Part shown: one piece after another, positions 36,074 to 45,243 of the stretch
How the letters are laid out: every line of letters begins with the position of its first letter
Position numbering within the stretch: position 1 is the stretch's first letter
Source of the DNA: CAADGY01 sp900696665
GTDB lineage: Bacteria > Acidobacteriota > Terriglobia > Bryobacterales > Bryobacteraceae
Reading direction: 5' to 3'
Assembly (NCBI GenBank): GCA_035063885.1
Contig: JAPSFM010000015.1
Coordinates: 15,527 to 79,526, forward strand
DNA length: 64,000 nt
The notes under the pieces: generated by a model
What the model saw: only the letters and a program-made list of their open reading frames with translations
Told to the model about the DNA's origin: nothing
The model's database searches: none
Made by a program: the position numbers and the translations under genes

Positions 36074-36325
36074 ATGGCAACCAAGCCGGCGTTTGCTCCG
36101 GGTGCCCAAGTCGAGCACACCACGAAATTTGGTCTCGGTACGGTGGTTTCCTGTAACGAGGACCACATTGTGATCCAGTTCGACGACCATGGTGAGAAGA
36201 AGTTCGTTGCTCCGATGGTTCTTCCCAGCCTCAAAAAGAGCGACCGCCAACCCCCGGCAGAAAAGCGTACCACCCGCCGGAAAAGGGCTGCCGCCGCCGC
36301 TCCCGCCGCAGAACCCGCCAAGTAA
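36074..36325 (+). CDS. stand-alone UvrD/PcrA C-terminal-type (Tudor-like) domain protein
   Basis: 83 aa. Residues 8-52 (APGAQVEHTTKFGLGTVVS, HIVIQFDDHGEKKFVAP) look like the small beta-barrel at the C-terminus of UvrD/PcrA helicases, which contacts RNA polymerase. Here it is not attached to a helicase. A basic and then Ala/Pro-rich tail follows (RTTRRKRAAAAAPAAEPAK), as in nucleic-acid-binding proteins. GAGGGT lies about ten bases upstream. Role unknown; a transcription- or nucleoid-associated function is a reasonable guess. Confidence 0.65.
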   Translation: MATKPAFAPGAQVEHTTKFGLGTVVSCNEDHIVIQFDDHGEKKFVAPMVLPSLKKSDRQPPAEKRTTRRKRAAAAAPAAEPAK

Positions 36326-36387
36326 TTTACCAGACGGGCTATTCCACCTTTCCGCTCCTTGCGGTCTGCTAAACTGGAATTATCCCT

Positions 36388-37062
36388 ATGAAATTCGGTG
36401 TTGTGGTGTTTCCAGGCAGCAATTGCGATCACGACGCCTGGTATGCCGTCTCCCACAATCTTGGCCATCCGGCCGAAATGATCTGGCATGAATCCACCAC
36501 GCTTGGCGATGTGGATGCGGTGATTCTGCCGGGGGGGTTTTCTTACGGCGATTACCTTCGTGGCGGTGCGATCGCCAAGTTTTCTCCCGTCATGCAGGCC
36601 GTCAGGCGCTTTGCGGACGAGGGAGGACTGGTGCTGGGAGTATGTAACGGCTTTCAGATTCTGGTTGAATCCGCTTTGCTTCCGGGTGCGCTGCTTCGCA
36701 ATCGCGATTTGCGTTTTATTTGCCGCCAGGTCGGCCTTCGAACGCAGTCGACGGACTCTCCGTTCACGAATGCGCTTGAAAAGGGAAAGGTGCTGCGCCT
36801 CCCTATTGCGCACGGGGACGGCTGCTACTATGCGGATGACCGGACTCTGGACGAACTCGAAGATGAAGACCGCGTTGTTTTTCGCTATGCAGATAACCCG
36901 AACGGTTCCATGCGCGACATCGCGGGCATCCTGAATCGCGAGCGCAATGTCATGGGCATGATGCCCCACCCCGAGCGTGCTACCGAGCCTCTCATGGGCT
37001 CGACCGACGGCTTGGGAATCTTCGAATCCATGGTTGCCACCCTTGTATCCGGCCGCAAATGA
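36388..37062 (+). CDS. purQ: phosphoribosylformylglycinamidine synthase, glutaminase subunit
   Basis: 224 aa. Class I glutamine amidotransferase that supplies ammonia to PurL in the fourth step of purine synthesis. The triad is complete: Cys86 in GVCNGFQ, His194 and Glu196 in [16 protein letters not shown] at 10-17 is the PurQ start motif. Its stop overlaps the purL start (ATGA at 37059). The small PurQ and PurL need a third subunit, PurS, which is not encoded next to it in this window. Confidence 0.97.
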   Translation: MKFGVVVFPGSNCDHDAWYAVSHNLGHPAEMIWHESTTLGDVDAVILPGGFSYGDYLRGGAIAKFSPVMQAVRRFADEGGLVLGVCNGFQILVESALLPGALLRNRDLRFICRQVGLRTQSTDSPFTNALEKGKVLRLPIAHGDGCYYADDRTLDELEDEDRVVFRYADNPNGSMRDIAGILNRERNVMGMMPHPERATEPLMGSTDGLGIFESMVATLVSGRK

Positions 37063-39281
37063 GCACCATCACACCTGAACTGGTCGCCTCCCACCAGCTC
37101 ACGGACTCGGAATACCAGAAAATAGTCGGTATTCTGGGCCGGGAGCCTACTTACACCGAACTCGGCATCTTCAGCGTCATGTGGAGCGAGCATTGTTCCT
37201 ATAAGAGCTCGCGCCTGCATCTGAAGAAGCTTCCCACCTCGAGCAAACTCGTGTTGCAGGGGCCCGGCGAAAATGCGGGCATCATCGACATCGGGGATGG
37301 CTACGCCATCGCCTTCAAGATCGAGTCGCACAACCACCCGAGCTTTATCGAACCGTTTCAAGGCGCGGCAACCGGCGTCGGCGGTATTCTTCGGGACATC
37401 TTCACTATGGGTGCGCGTCCGGTAGCGGTGATGGACGCGTTGCGCTTCGGACCTCTGGACGACCCTGAAACCGGCGCTCGAAACCGGCGTATTCTGACGG
37501 GTGTGGTTTCAGGAATCGCTCATTACGGAAATTGCTTCGGGGTTCCAACCGTAGGCGGCGAATGTGTATTCGACCCCAGTTACGCCGGCAATCCACTGGT
37601 GAATGTCTTCGCTCTGGGCGTGTTCAAACACGATGAAATTTTCCTTGCACGCGCGGCCGGAGAGGGAAACCCCGTTATCTACGTTGGCGCAAAGACCGGC
37701 CGTGACGGAATACACGGCGCGTCGATGGCTTCCGCGGAGTTTACCGAGGAGTCGAAGCAGAAGCGGCCCAACGTGCAAGTTGGCGATCCATTCCTCGAAA
37801 AACTTCTGCTCGAAGCCTGCCTCGAGGCGATGAAGACCGGAGCGATTGTCGGCATCCAGGACATGGGGGCCGCCGGGCTCACCTGCTCTACCTGCGAGAT
37901 GGCCAGCCGCGGCGGCACCGGCATCGAGATTGATCTGAAACACGTCCCGCAGCGCGAATCGGGAATGACTCCGTATGAGATCATGCTTTCCGAATCGCAG
38001 GAGCGTATGCTGCTGGTAGCGGAAAAAGGCAGGGAGGACGAGGTTTTCCGCGTGTTCCGTAAGTGGGGGCTGGATGCGGTCGCGGTCGGCACGGTGACGG
38101 CGGACGGTATTCTGCGCGTGAAAGATCACGGAGAGGTGGTGGCCGAAATCCCCGCGCACCCGTTGGCGGAAGAAGCACCCGTGTACGATCGTCCATATAC
38201 GGCGCCCTACCGCCGCCTCCCCATGGAAGCGCCGGATCTGCCCGTCTCAAACACCCGTTTGGACAGCGCCCTGCTGAAACTGCTGGCATCCGGCGATATC
38301 TGTTCTAAGCACTGGATCTGGCAGCAGTACGACCACATGGTCCGCACGAACACCATCGAGGGCCCGGGCGGGGACGCCGCCGTCATTCGAATTAAGGAAA
38401 CTGGCGGTTCCATCGCCATGTCGCTTGACGGCAATGGACGCTACTGCGAGTTATCCCCCCGCGAAGGAACCATGCTGATGGTGGCCGAGTGTTGCCGGAA
38501 TCTGTCTACCGCCGGCGCGCTTCCCGTGGCAGCCACCAACAATCTCAACTTCGGCAACCCGGAGCGCCCGGAGATCATGGCGCAAATTGTCGAGTCTATC
38601 GAGGGGATGGCGGAGGCGTGCCGGTTCTTCGAAACTCCGATCACAGGCGGGAACGTCAGCCTCTATAACGAGACGCTGGGAGAGCCGATCGCACCCAGTC
38701 CCGTTCTCGGTATCGTTGGCCTCATGAAAACAGCCGAGCCGCTGGGAACCACCTTCCGCGCGCCCGGACGCGTGGTGATACTCCTCGGCGGGCTGGGGAA
38801 CTGCGACATAAGCCGCTTTGGAAGCACGCAATTTGCCAAAGTGGTTCTCGATGCCGGTTGGGGGCTTCCTCCGGCGCTGGACATGGAATACGAGAAGCGG
38901 GTCCAAGCGGCCATCCGGCAAATCGTCAACGAAAAGCTCGCTGAATCGGCGCACGATGTGAGCGATGGAGGCTTGGCCGTCACGCTCGCGGAGTGCTCGT
39001 TCGGCTCTGCGGGAATCGGCGCTGATATTGAGCTAGCGTCGGAGATGCGGCCGGAGTTCCTGCTGTTCCATGAGGGGCCTTCCCGCGTTGTCCTGTCTAC
39101 GCCGGATGCCGGCAGGATTCGCGAAGTTGCGGCGGCACACTCTATCCAGGCCGTCGAACTGGGTGTCACAATAGAGGGAAGGTTACAGGTCCGCAACAGT
39201 GGGACGGTTCTGATAGACTCTGCCGTAAACGACCTCAAGCGCGTCTGGGAAACAGCTCTGGAAACCTTGCTCCATGCCTGA
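37059..39281 (+). CDS. purL: phosphoribosylformylglycinamidine synthase, synthetase subunit (small type)
   Basis: 740 aa, the size of the small PurL that works with PurQ and PurS. Two AIRS-like halves are visible. [12 protein letters not shown] (41-52) carries the catalytic His45, and [10 protein letters not shown] and [18 protein letters not shown] bind ATP and substrate. The second half starts near [11 protein letters not shown] and contains [11 protein letters not shown] and [15 protein letters not shown]. It overlaps purQ by four and purF by eight bases, so all three are coupled. Confidence 0.97.
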   Translation: MSTITPELVASHQLTDSEYQKIVGILGREPTYTELGIFSVMWSEHCSYKSSRLHLKKLPTSSKLVLQGPGENAGIIDIGDGYAIAFKIESHNHPSFIEPFQGAATGVGGILRDIFTMGARPVAVMDALRFGPLDDPETGARNRRILTGVVSGIAHYGNCFGVPTVGGECVFDPSYAGNPLVNVFALGVFKHDEIFLARAAGEGNPVIYVGAKTGRDGIHGASMASAEFTEESKQKRPNVQVGDPFLEKLLLEACLEAMKTGAIVGIQDMGAAGLTCSTCEMASRGGTGIEIDLKHVPQRESGMTPYEIMLSESQERMLLVAEKGREDEVFRVFRKWGLDAVAVGTVTADGILRVKDHGEVVAEIPAHPLAEEAPVYDRPYTAPYRRLPMEAPDLPVSNTRLDSALLKLLASGDICSKHWIWQQYDHMVRTNTIEGPGGDAAVIRIKETGGSIAMSLDGNGRYCELSPREGTMLMVAECCRNLSTAGALPVAATNNLNFGNPERPEIMAQIVESIEGMAEACRFFETPITGGNVSLYNETLGEPIAPSPVLGIVGLMKTAEPLGTTFRAPGRVVILLGGLGNCDISRFGSTQFAKVVLDAGWGLPPALDMEYEKRVQAAIRQIVNEKLAESAHDVSDGGLAVTLAECSFGSAGIGADIELASEMRPEFLLFHEGPSRVVLSTPDAGRIREVAAAHSIQAVELGVTIEGRLQVRNSGTVLIDSAVNDLKRVWETALETLLHA

Positions 39282-40704
39282 GCTTGCTTTTGACAAATTT
39301 CACGAAGAGTGTGGTGTGTTCGCCATCTACGGCCATCCGGAAGCTGCTAACCTGACCTACCTTGGGCTTTACGCGCTCCAACACAGAGGGCAGGAAAGCG
39401 CGGGGATTGCCAGCAGCGACGGCCGCGAGGTCTACACTTCGAAAGAGATGGGGCACGTGGCTGACGTCTTCACGCCGGAGCGATTGGCGAGCCTGCGTGG
39501 CGATCTCGCCATCGGCCACACGCGCTATTCCACCGCCGGCGACACTGCTCTGGTCAACGCTCAACCGTTTTCGGTCATCTGCAACAAAGGCCCTGTCGCG
39601 GTAGCGCACAACGGTAACATTACCAACGCGATTGAACTGAGATCGGCGCTCGAGCGGGACGGCTCTATTTTTCAGGCGTCCAGCGATACCGAAGTGATTC
39701 TCCACCTGATGGCGCGTTCTCGTGAGCGAACGTTATCCGGCGCGCTACGGGATGCGCTGCTTCAACTGGAGGGTGCGTTTTCCCTTGTCGTTCTCACCAA
39801 GGATCACGTACTGGTAGCGCGCGATGCCCATGGTTTTCGTCCGCTTGCCATTGGACAGATGGAGATGTCGGGCGGGCGATTTGCTTACGTTTTTGCGTCG
39901 GAGACCTGTGCATTCGATCTGATAGGAGCCATCTATCTGGATGATGTCCAGCCCGGCGAAATGGTGATTGCCGGTCCGGGCGGCATGGCCAGGGAACGTT
40001 ATTCACCCGCGGGCCGGCGCGCCCACTGCGTGTTCGAACACGTCTACTTTTCCCGCCCGGATTCCATCGTATTCGGCCGGGCCGTGCAGCAATCGCGCGA
40101 AAACCTGGGGCGGCTGCTTGCCCAGGAGCACCCGGCGGACGCCGATGTCGTTGTGCCTGTACCCGATTCAGGTGTTACGGCCGCGCTCGGCTTCGCGGCC
40201 GAATCCGGCATTCCGTTTCGCCACGGGCTGATCCGCAATCACTATGTTGGCCGGACGTTCATCGAACCGTCTCAGGCCATACGCGATTTCGGCGTCAAGC
40301 TGAAGCTGAATCCCGTGCGCCATCTTCTCGAAGGAAAGCGCGTGGTGCTGGTGGACGATTCCATTGTGCGCGGCACTACCAGCCGCAAACTGGTGCGAAT
40401 GGTTCGCGGCGCCGGCGCGCGCGAAGTACACCTGCGCATCTCCTGCCCGCCTACCATCTCACCCTGCTTTTACGGTGTAGACACCCCCACGAAGAAGGAA
40501 CTCATCGCCGCGAATATCAGCGTCGAAGAGATCCGGAAATTTGTGGAGGCAGACAGCCTCGGATATCTATCGCTCGAATCGTTGCGCGAGGCCGTGGGCG
40601 ATTATCGCGATGAATACTGCTACTCGTGCTATACGGGAGAGTATCCGACGTCGGACTTGGTAACCGTGGAAGCGCTGATGCAATCCAAGCCATTTCGCCA
40701 CTGA
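39274..40704 (+). CDS. purF: amidophosphoribosyltransferase, iron-sulfur type
   Basis: 476 aa. First committed step of purine synthesis, converting PRPP and glutamine to phosphoribosylamine. Cys13 in FHEECGVF would become the N-terminal nucleophile after removal of a 12-residue propeptide. The PRPP loop is [14 protein letters not shown]. Cysteines at [16 protein letters not shown] and [10 protein letters not shown] match the four ligands of the 4Fe-4S cluster in the Bacillus-type enzyme. Overlaps purL. No purine-regulated RNA element is visible upstream of the trio. Confidence 0.96.
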   Translation: MPELAFDKFHEECGVFAIYGHPEAANLTYLGLYALQHRGQESAGIASSDGREVYTSKEMGHVADVFTPERLASLRGDLAIGHTRYSTAGDTALVNAQPFSVICNKGPVAVAHNGNITNAIELRSALERDGSIFQASSDTEVILHLMARSRERTLSGALRDALLQLEGAFSLVVLTKDHVLVARDAHGFRPLAIGQMEMSGGRFAYVFASETCAFDLIGAIYLDDVQPGEMVIAGPGGMARERYSPAGRRAHCVFEHVYFSRPDSIVFGRAVQQSRENLGRLLAQEHPADADVVVPVPDSGVTAALGFAAESGIPFRHGLIRNHYVGRTFIEPSQAIRDFGVKLKLNPVRHLLEGKRVVLVDDSIVRGTTSRKLVRMVRGAGAREVHLRISCPPTISPCFYGVDTPTKKELIAANISVEEIRKFVEADSLGYLSLESLREAVGDYRDEYCYSCYTGEYPTSDLVTVEALMQSKPFRH

Positions 40705-40759
40705 GCCAACTGCCTGCTTGTCCTTGAATCTAGATATTGTGGTCTGGTTATACTGAGAT

Positions 40760-41563
40760 ATGCCCTATCAGATAGTGGTTTGCGGCAGTATTGTGCCCGA
40801 CCCTCTGCAAACACTCGAGCCGGTCATCGGACCTGGCGGTCCTTCCCTCAAGAATGAGATGCTGCTGCCGTCCGTGTTCGATCCCTGGGCGGCGCATGCG
40901 TTGTACGAAGCCGCCCATCTGGCGAGTACCGTTGCGGGCAGCAAAGTGTGGCTGGTCAGTCTGGGTCCGAAAGCTAAACTCCAGCAGGTCGTCATGACCA
41001 TTGCCCAGAAAGCTCCGTTTGAGTTGATTGCGCTGGATGGATCCGCGAGCGGCTTCACCGACGCGCACGATACGGCAAAAGCCATCGCTGCCTCCATCCT
41101 GGCGATTCCGGAGTTGGACCGCAGGCGGCTGCTGGTCTTCGGCGGTTGGGAGTCTGCTTCGCGCGGCGCGGGCGTGACCATGCAGATCACCGGCGAATTG
41201 CTGGGTATCGTAGATCAGTTTCAGGGCGTCGACGAGTTGAAGATCACCGCCGATGGGCGCTTGCAAGTATTGGAACGGGTGGAATCGGGAAAACACCAGG
41301 TTTCCGTGTGCGACGGTCCGCCGGCCTTGCTGGGCTGGGCGACGGGAAACCGGCCGGAGCCGCGCAACAATCCGCAAGTGGGCATGCTCAACATGCGAAC
41401 CGCCATGCCCGCTATCCAGAAAGCCAGGCCCGCGGCCGCCGGAGCCCGAGACCTGCTTTTTCAGGACTTGACGCTCCCGAAGCAACAGCGGGAAACCGAA
41501 ATCGTGAAAGACAGGAGTGCCGAAGAAATTGCGCGCGAGATTGTCGCGTGGATACGGGCATAG
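40760..41563 (+). CDS. etfB: electron transfer flavoprotein, beta subunit
   Basis: 267 aa. The subunit binds AMP and contacts the partner dehydrogenase. Recognisable are MPYQIVVCGSIVPDP at the start, DPWAAHALYEAAHL, VSLGPKAKLQQ, and DAHDTAKAIAASI. A TATACT hexamer (40749-40754) ends only five bases before the ATG and no ribosome site is visible, so a very short leader is possible. It pairs with the alpha gene that starts 10 bases after its stop. Sequence is diverged from textbook EtfB. Confidence 0.85.
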   Translation: MPYQIVVCGSIVPDPLQTLEPVIGPGGPSLKNEMLLPSVFDPWAAHALYEAAHLASTVAGSKVWLVSLGPKAKLQQVVMTIAQKAPFELIALDGSASGFTDAHDTAKAIAASILAIPELDRRRLLVFGGWESASRGAGVTMQITGELLGIVDQFQGVDELKITADGRLQVLERVESGKHQVSVCDGPPALLGWATGNRPEPRNNPQVGMLNMRTAMPAIQKARPAAAGARDLLFQDLTLPKQQRETEIVKDRSAEEIAREIVAWIRA

Positions 41564-41573
41564 AGAGGCGACC

Positions 41574-42587
41574 ATGGAGACGGTACTTTTTCTTGCACAC
41601 ACGGAAGCGGATGGTTCTCTGGGGAAGATCGCCCTGGAGTCGCTGGGTGCGGCCAAGGAACTGGCGGGCGATTCGCTGGTTGCCGGAGTTATCGGGGAGA
41701 ACACTTCAACGGCCGGGAGCCTTCCTGCATCGCGAGTGCTCACGGTCACAGGAACCGAATTCGCGCAAGCGCGTTACGCAACAGACGCTGCCGCGGCCGA
41801 GGCGGTGTGCCGCGCATCGGGAGCCACCATCGTCATCGCGCCAGCCACTTCCCGCTGGGCGAGAGTGCTGCCCGGAGTGACTCACCGGCTGGGAGGCAGT
41901 GTAGACACTCACGTGACAGGCATCTCCTTGCGCGGCGGTAAACTGTTTGCCACACGCTGGTACTACAGGCAGCGTATGGAGGGGACTTTCGAACGGTCCG
42001 GCAGGCCGTGGGTTCTCCTGCTCGAATCGGGCTGTCATGCGCCATGGTCCGGCGCCGCCGGAGCAGGCGCCGTGGAGGCGGTTGAAGTGCCGCTGGCGGA
42101 AGGGAGTTGCAGAACCACCGTACAAGGCGTACAGGAATCGCAAGCGGGGCAACAGACCATACGCCCGGACGCCGAACTGCTGTTTGTCACCGGTGCGGGC
42201 TGGACCAAGGCGCAGCGGGATGGAAAACCGCATGTCAAAGAGGCCGAGACTCTCATCCTCGAATTTCTCGCCAAAACACAGGCATCGCTTGGAAGCAGCA
42301 AATCTCTGGTGGATATCAGCGGTGAGGGTCAGCAGGTGCTGGGATTTCTGACTCACATGAACCAGGTGGGACAAACCGGATCGACACCGCGGCACCCGAA
42401 AGGCTTGGCCACCTGCTGCCATGGAGAAGAGCCCCACGTGGTCGGATGGCGATTCATACGGGAGCGAAGGGCCGTCAACCTGGACCCGAATTGCGGCTGG
42501 GCCCGTGGAAAAGCGGATGTATTATATGTCGCCGACGCATTCGAGGTGTTGGAAAATGTCAACCGGTGCTTGCGTGAAACCAGCTAG
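41574..42587 (+). CDS. etfA: electron transfer flavoprotein, alpha subunit (diverged)
   Basis: 337 aa from ATG 41574; an in-frame ATG at 41517 would overlap etfB. The N-terminal half is the usual alpha domain (LFLAHTEADGSLGKIALESLGAA). The C-terminal FAD domain contains NQVGQTGSTPRHPKGLATCC, where classical EtfA has QVGQTGKTV and then GISGAIQH; the second motif reads CCHGEEPHVVG instead. AVNLDPNCGWARGKADVLYVADAFEVL fits the end of the family. So the fold is clear but the flavin site is altered. The partner acyl-CoA dehydrogenase or ETF-quinone oxidoreductase is not nearby. Confidence 0.8.
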   Translation: METVLFLAHTEADGSLGKIALESLGAAKELAGDSLVAGVIGENTSTAGSLPASRVLTVTGTEFAQARYATDAAAAEAVCRASGATIVIAPATSRWARVLPGVTHRLGGSVDTHVTGISLRGGKLFATRWYYRQRMEGTFERSGRPWVLLLESGCHAPWSGAAGAGAVEAVEVPLAEGSCRTTVQGVQESQAGQQTIRPDAELLFVTGAGWTKAQRDGKPHVKEAETLILEFLAKTQASLGSSKSLVDISGEGQQVLGFLTHMNQVGQTGSTPRHPKGLATCCHGEEPHVVGWRFIRERRAVNLDPNCGWARGKADVLYVADAFEVLENVNRCLRETS

Positions 42588-43351
42588 TTGTTGACGCCGT
42601 GTTCCGGGCGCCGGAGTTGCATACTCAGAAGATACTCGACGAACGCGACGAAGAAAAACGCCGCTCCCAGGATTTCCAAGCCTTCCTCGAGCACCCCCTG
42701 GATGGACCGGTCGCGGGAAAACCGCACCAGTTGCGATTGAACGACTTCGGCTGCGATGACGCCCAGCCAGCAGCCGGCCGCGACGAGCGTGAGATTCCGG
42801 CTCCTGCGATATGCTCGCAAAGATTGCGCGGCAATTCGGAGTACAAAAACAAACAACACGATCGCCGGCAGGAAAACAATGACCCACATAAAGGTGGGCT
42901 TATCGCCGCCGGTCAGCCATTCAATATGTCCAATACGTTTCGCAAAGATCCGGCCCACCGTCTCGTGCAACTGCGCTGTTTCATCCACCGACAAGCCGGC
43001 GAAAAAAGCGGCCGCCAAGCACCACACAACCCGGTGCCTGTAAGGATGAAGGAGTGGAGGCGGATTTGCGGCCACGGCAAGCGCTGCAAATGCCGTTATC
43101 AACAGCAGAGCGCTCGAGTACCACACGGCAATGTTGCCTTCCAACTTCAAGTCGAACCACAGCACGACGCCGAGCCGCGCAATACCAGCCTTCAGATCGG
43201 AAAGAGCGGTCACCAAGATGACCAGTGCGTTCATGGCAAAAATAACCAGGTAAAGTCGCCGGACCGTGCGCTCGGAAATCGAAAGTTCGATTAGCCGTTT
43301 CGGGTGGTCCGCCACGCTGGTGGTACGTTCAAGTGGTGCACTCGCGCTCAT
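42584..43351 (-). CDS. multi-pass membrane protein of unknown function
   Basis: 255 aa from ATG 43351, which overlaps the stop of the AsnB-like gene (ATGA); a longer frame upstream is not used. Five to six hydrophobic segments lie at about 31-52, 70-92, 105-122, 145-168, 178-200 and 212-232. Between the third and fourth are LSVDETAQLHETVG and IEWLTGGDK on one side of the membrane. I do not recognise the family. Last gene of the glgE operon and coupled to the AsnB-like protein, so the two probably work together. Confidence 0.7.
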   Translation of the reverse strand: MSASAPLERTTSVADHPKRLIELSISERTVRRLYLVIFAMNALVILVTALSDLKAGIARLGVVLWFDLKLEGNIAVWYSSALLLITAFAALAVAANPPPLLHPYRHRVVWCLAAAFFAGLSVDETAQLHETVGRIFAKRIGHIEWLTGGDKPTFMWVIVFLPAIVLFVFVLRIAAQSLRAYRRSRNLTLVAAGCWLGVIAAEVVQSQLVRFSRDRSIQGVLEEGLEILGAAFFFVAFVEYLLSMQLRRPEHGVNN

Positions 43352-45225
43352 GATTTGAAGTCTGCCCCACGAAGGCCGGCAACAATCGGAGTCTTCAACG
43401 CAGACTTCAGTGGGAGCGATTCCCGGAAAAACTCCGGCTGCATCGCAAGCGTCCCGTCCATCACCCACTTTGACATCTGCCAGTAGAACAGAATGGCCTT
43501 GCAGTGGGCGGCCGTATCCTCCGGGATATCACCTCGTTGCAGTCTTGAGACTGTATCCCGATTCAGGTGCTCGCTTTCCGGCGCGACGCTCTGCACAACA
43601 GCATCGACTAAAGGCGCCTCGTCCCACCATTCTAGCGGCTTTCCGAGGCGTGCCCGGACCGCTGAGCCGATGCGCTTGTAAACGCGAGAGGCCTGTACTT
43701 TGATGCTCCAATATTCAGGATCAATCACCTGGCTCCCACGATACAATTCCCCGCCGGAACAGAATGGTACCTTCATGGCTTCCGGGAACTCATTTCGGTA
43801 CAACTGAAGGAAAAAACGGTGATTGCTTCTTGCGTTGTATGGCACCTTCGCCGCCGCTTCGAAAAATTCACGGGTCATTCCCGGCAGAAACGGCATCGTC
43901 CTGGCGGCATAGACTTTCACCGGATTGGGTCCGGTGCGGTTCCGCATTCGATTCCTAATCATGAACTCCGAAGTCCCCGCACCATTGTCTTCATAACGCG
44001 CCGCCTCTTCTTGGAACAGATCGAGGAATGACTGATACAGTTCGTCTGCATACGAAGGCGAAAAGACCATGCGCGCCGCCCGCCAGACCGTGGAGCTATG
44101 ACCCTTGGTGCGCAACCGCAGGAGTTCGGAGAAGTTTGCTCCGTGACTGCCTCCGGGGGGATTTAGTGTCGCTCCGGGAACAAGCCCTTCCCACACAGTG
44201 GTAATGCCCGGTTCCAGGCAACTTGCTAATTGAGCAATGTACAGATACAAACTTGCTGTCGAGACTTCATTCAGGACGACGTAATCCACGTATTCGTTCG
44301 AGTCGTAAAAAGAGCGTACCGGGCGAAACCGCTCGTACCGCAATCCAAACTGCTTCGCGACTCGACGGGCGAAACGTCCATCGGCATCCGCGTGTTCATC
44401 AGGGTGGTCCATGACAAGGATGTGGGGCGACAGTTTTGCCCGCAAGAGACCCCCAAGAACAAGTCTCGAATCGAAGCCGCCGCTCAGAAGAAGGGTACCG
44501 GTCCGGGAATGTTCCAGATACGCTTTTACACTCCTTTCAAGCCCTTCCATGACCACACGCGTCACGCTGCGCGTGACGCTGTTCGCGCCGGCTAGTCTGG
44601 GATAATCCCAGTAAGTCGAGCTGTCAACCTGACCGGTTGCAGTATCGTAGACGTACACGGAAGCGGCCGGCACGCGCCGGACGCCTTGGACGGATGTCCT
44701 GTCTCCGAGGAAGTGTCCAAAGCTCAGGAATGCCCCCCACGCCGCTGCGTCCGGCTTGAGGCTCAGAACGCCGCTGGCCGTAATCGCCCGGATAGATGTT
44801 GCCAGCAAGAGAGCGCCGTCTACCTGCGAAACATACAGTGGTTCGAGTCCGATAAAATCCGTCACCACTCCGGCTTTGCCCGTTTCGCCATCCCAGAGGA
44901 TGGCGGCGAAGGAACCGTCGAGCGAAGTAAACTGGCGGAGCCCAGCATCGAACGGAAGTTTTATTGCCCGATTCAGCAATGTCGCTAACGGCGTTTCGAG
45001 GCTCACAGGGATGCCGGCTATGGCCAGAACACGCTTTCCACGTACATGCAGGAAACGCACGTTGGAAGCCTTCTCGGGACCGGTGATTACGCCAATGCAC
45101 CCGCGGTCGTCACATGACTTAAATACGTTGGTGCGGTCATGCAGGCCGCCGATCTGCATGGCAATCATGCGGTCTACTGCATCGGCTACTCGCGCGTGAC
45201 GGCTGAAGGCTGCTGCGATTCGCAT
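43348..45225 (-). CDS. asparagine-synthetase-like amide ligase lacking the glutaminase cysteine
   Basis: 625 aa. The C-terminal half has the ATP pyrophosphatase loop SGGFDS (248-253) as in AsnB. The N-terminal half keeps the glutaminase-like fold (LDGSFAAILWDGETGKAG, LEPLYVSQVDGALLLATS), but the protein starts MRIAAAF, so the nucleophilic Cys2 of class II amidotransferases is Arg2. It cannot use glutamine in the usual way. Such AsnB relatives occur in exopolysaccharide clusters and as lasso-peptide cyclases. It starts 18 bases after glgB and overlaps a membrane protein. Substrate unknown. Confidence 0.8.
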   Translation of the reverse strand: MRIAAAFSRHARVADAVDRMIAMQIGGLHDRTNVFKSCDDRGCIGVITGPEKASNVRFLHVRGKRVLAIAGIPVSLETPLATLLNRAIKLPFDAGLRQFTSLDGSFAAILWDGETGKAGVVTDFIGLEPLYVSQVDGALLLATSIRAITASGVLSLKPDAAAWGAFLSFGHFLGDRTSVQGVRRVPAASVYVYDTATGQVDSSTYWDYPRLAGANSVTRSVTRVVMEGLERSVKAYLEHSRTGTLLLSGGFDSRLVLGGLLRAKLSPHILVMDHPDEHADADGRFARRVAKQFGLRYERFRPVRSFYDSNEYVDYVVLNEVSTASLYLYIAQLASCLEPGITTVWEGLVPGATLNPPGGSHGANFSELLRLRTKGHSSTVWRAARMVFSPSYADELYQSFLDLFQEEAARYEDNGAGTSEFMIRNRMRNRTGPNPVKVYAARTMPFLPGMTREFFEAAAKVPYNARSNHRFFLQLYRNEFPEAMKVPFCSGGELYRGSQVIDPEYWSIKVQASRVYKRIGSAVRARLGKPLEWWDEAPLVDAVVQSVAPESEHLNRDTVSRLQRGDIPEDTAAHCKAILFYWQMSKWVMDGTLAMQPEFFRESLPLKSALKTPIVAGLRGADFKS

Positions 45226-45243
45226 GCTTGCGACAATATTAAA

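Noticed and set aside
43348..45225. Lasso-peptide or other RiPP cluster around the AsnB-like gene
   Set aside because: No precursor peptide, leader-binding or transglutaminase-like B protein or transporter is next to it.
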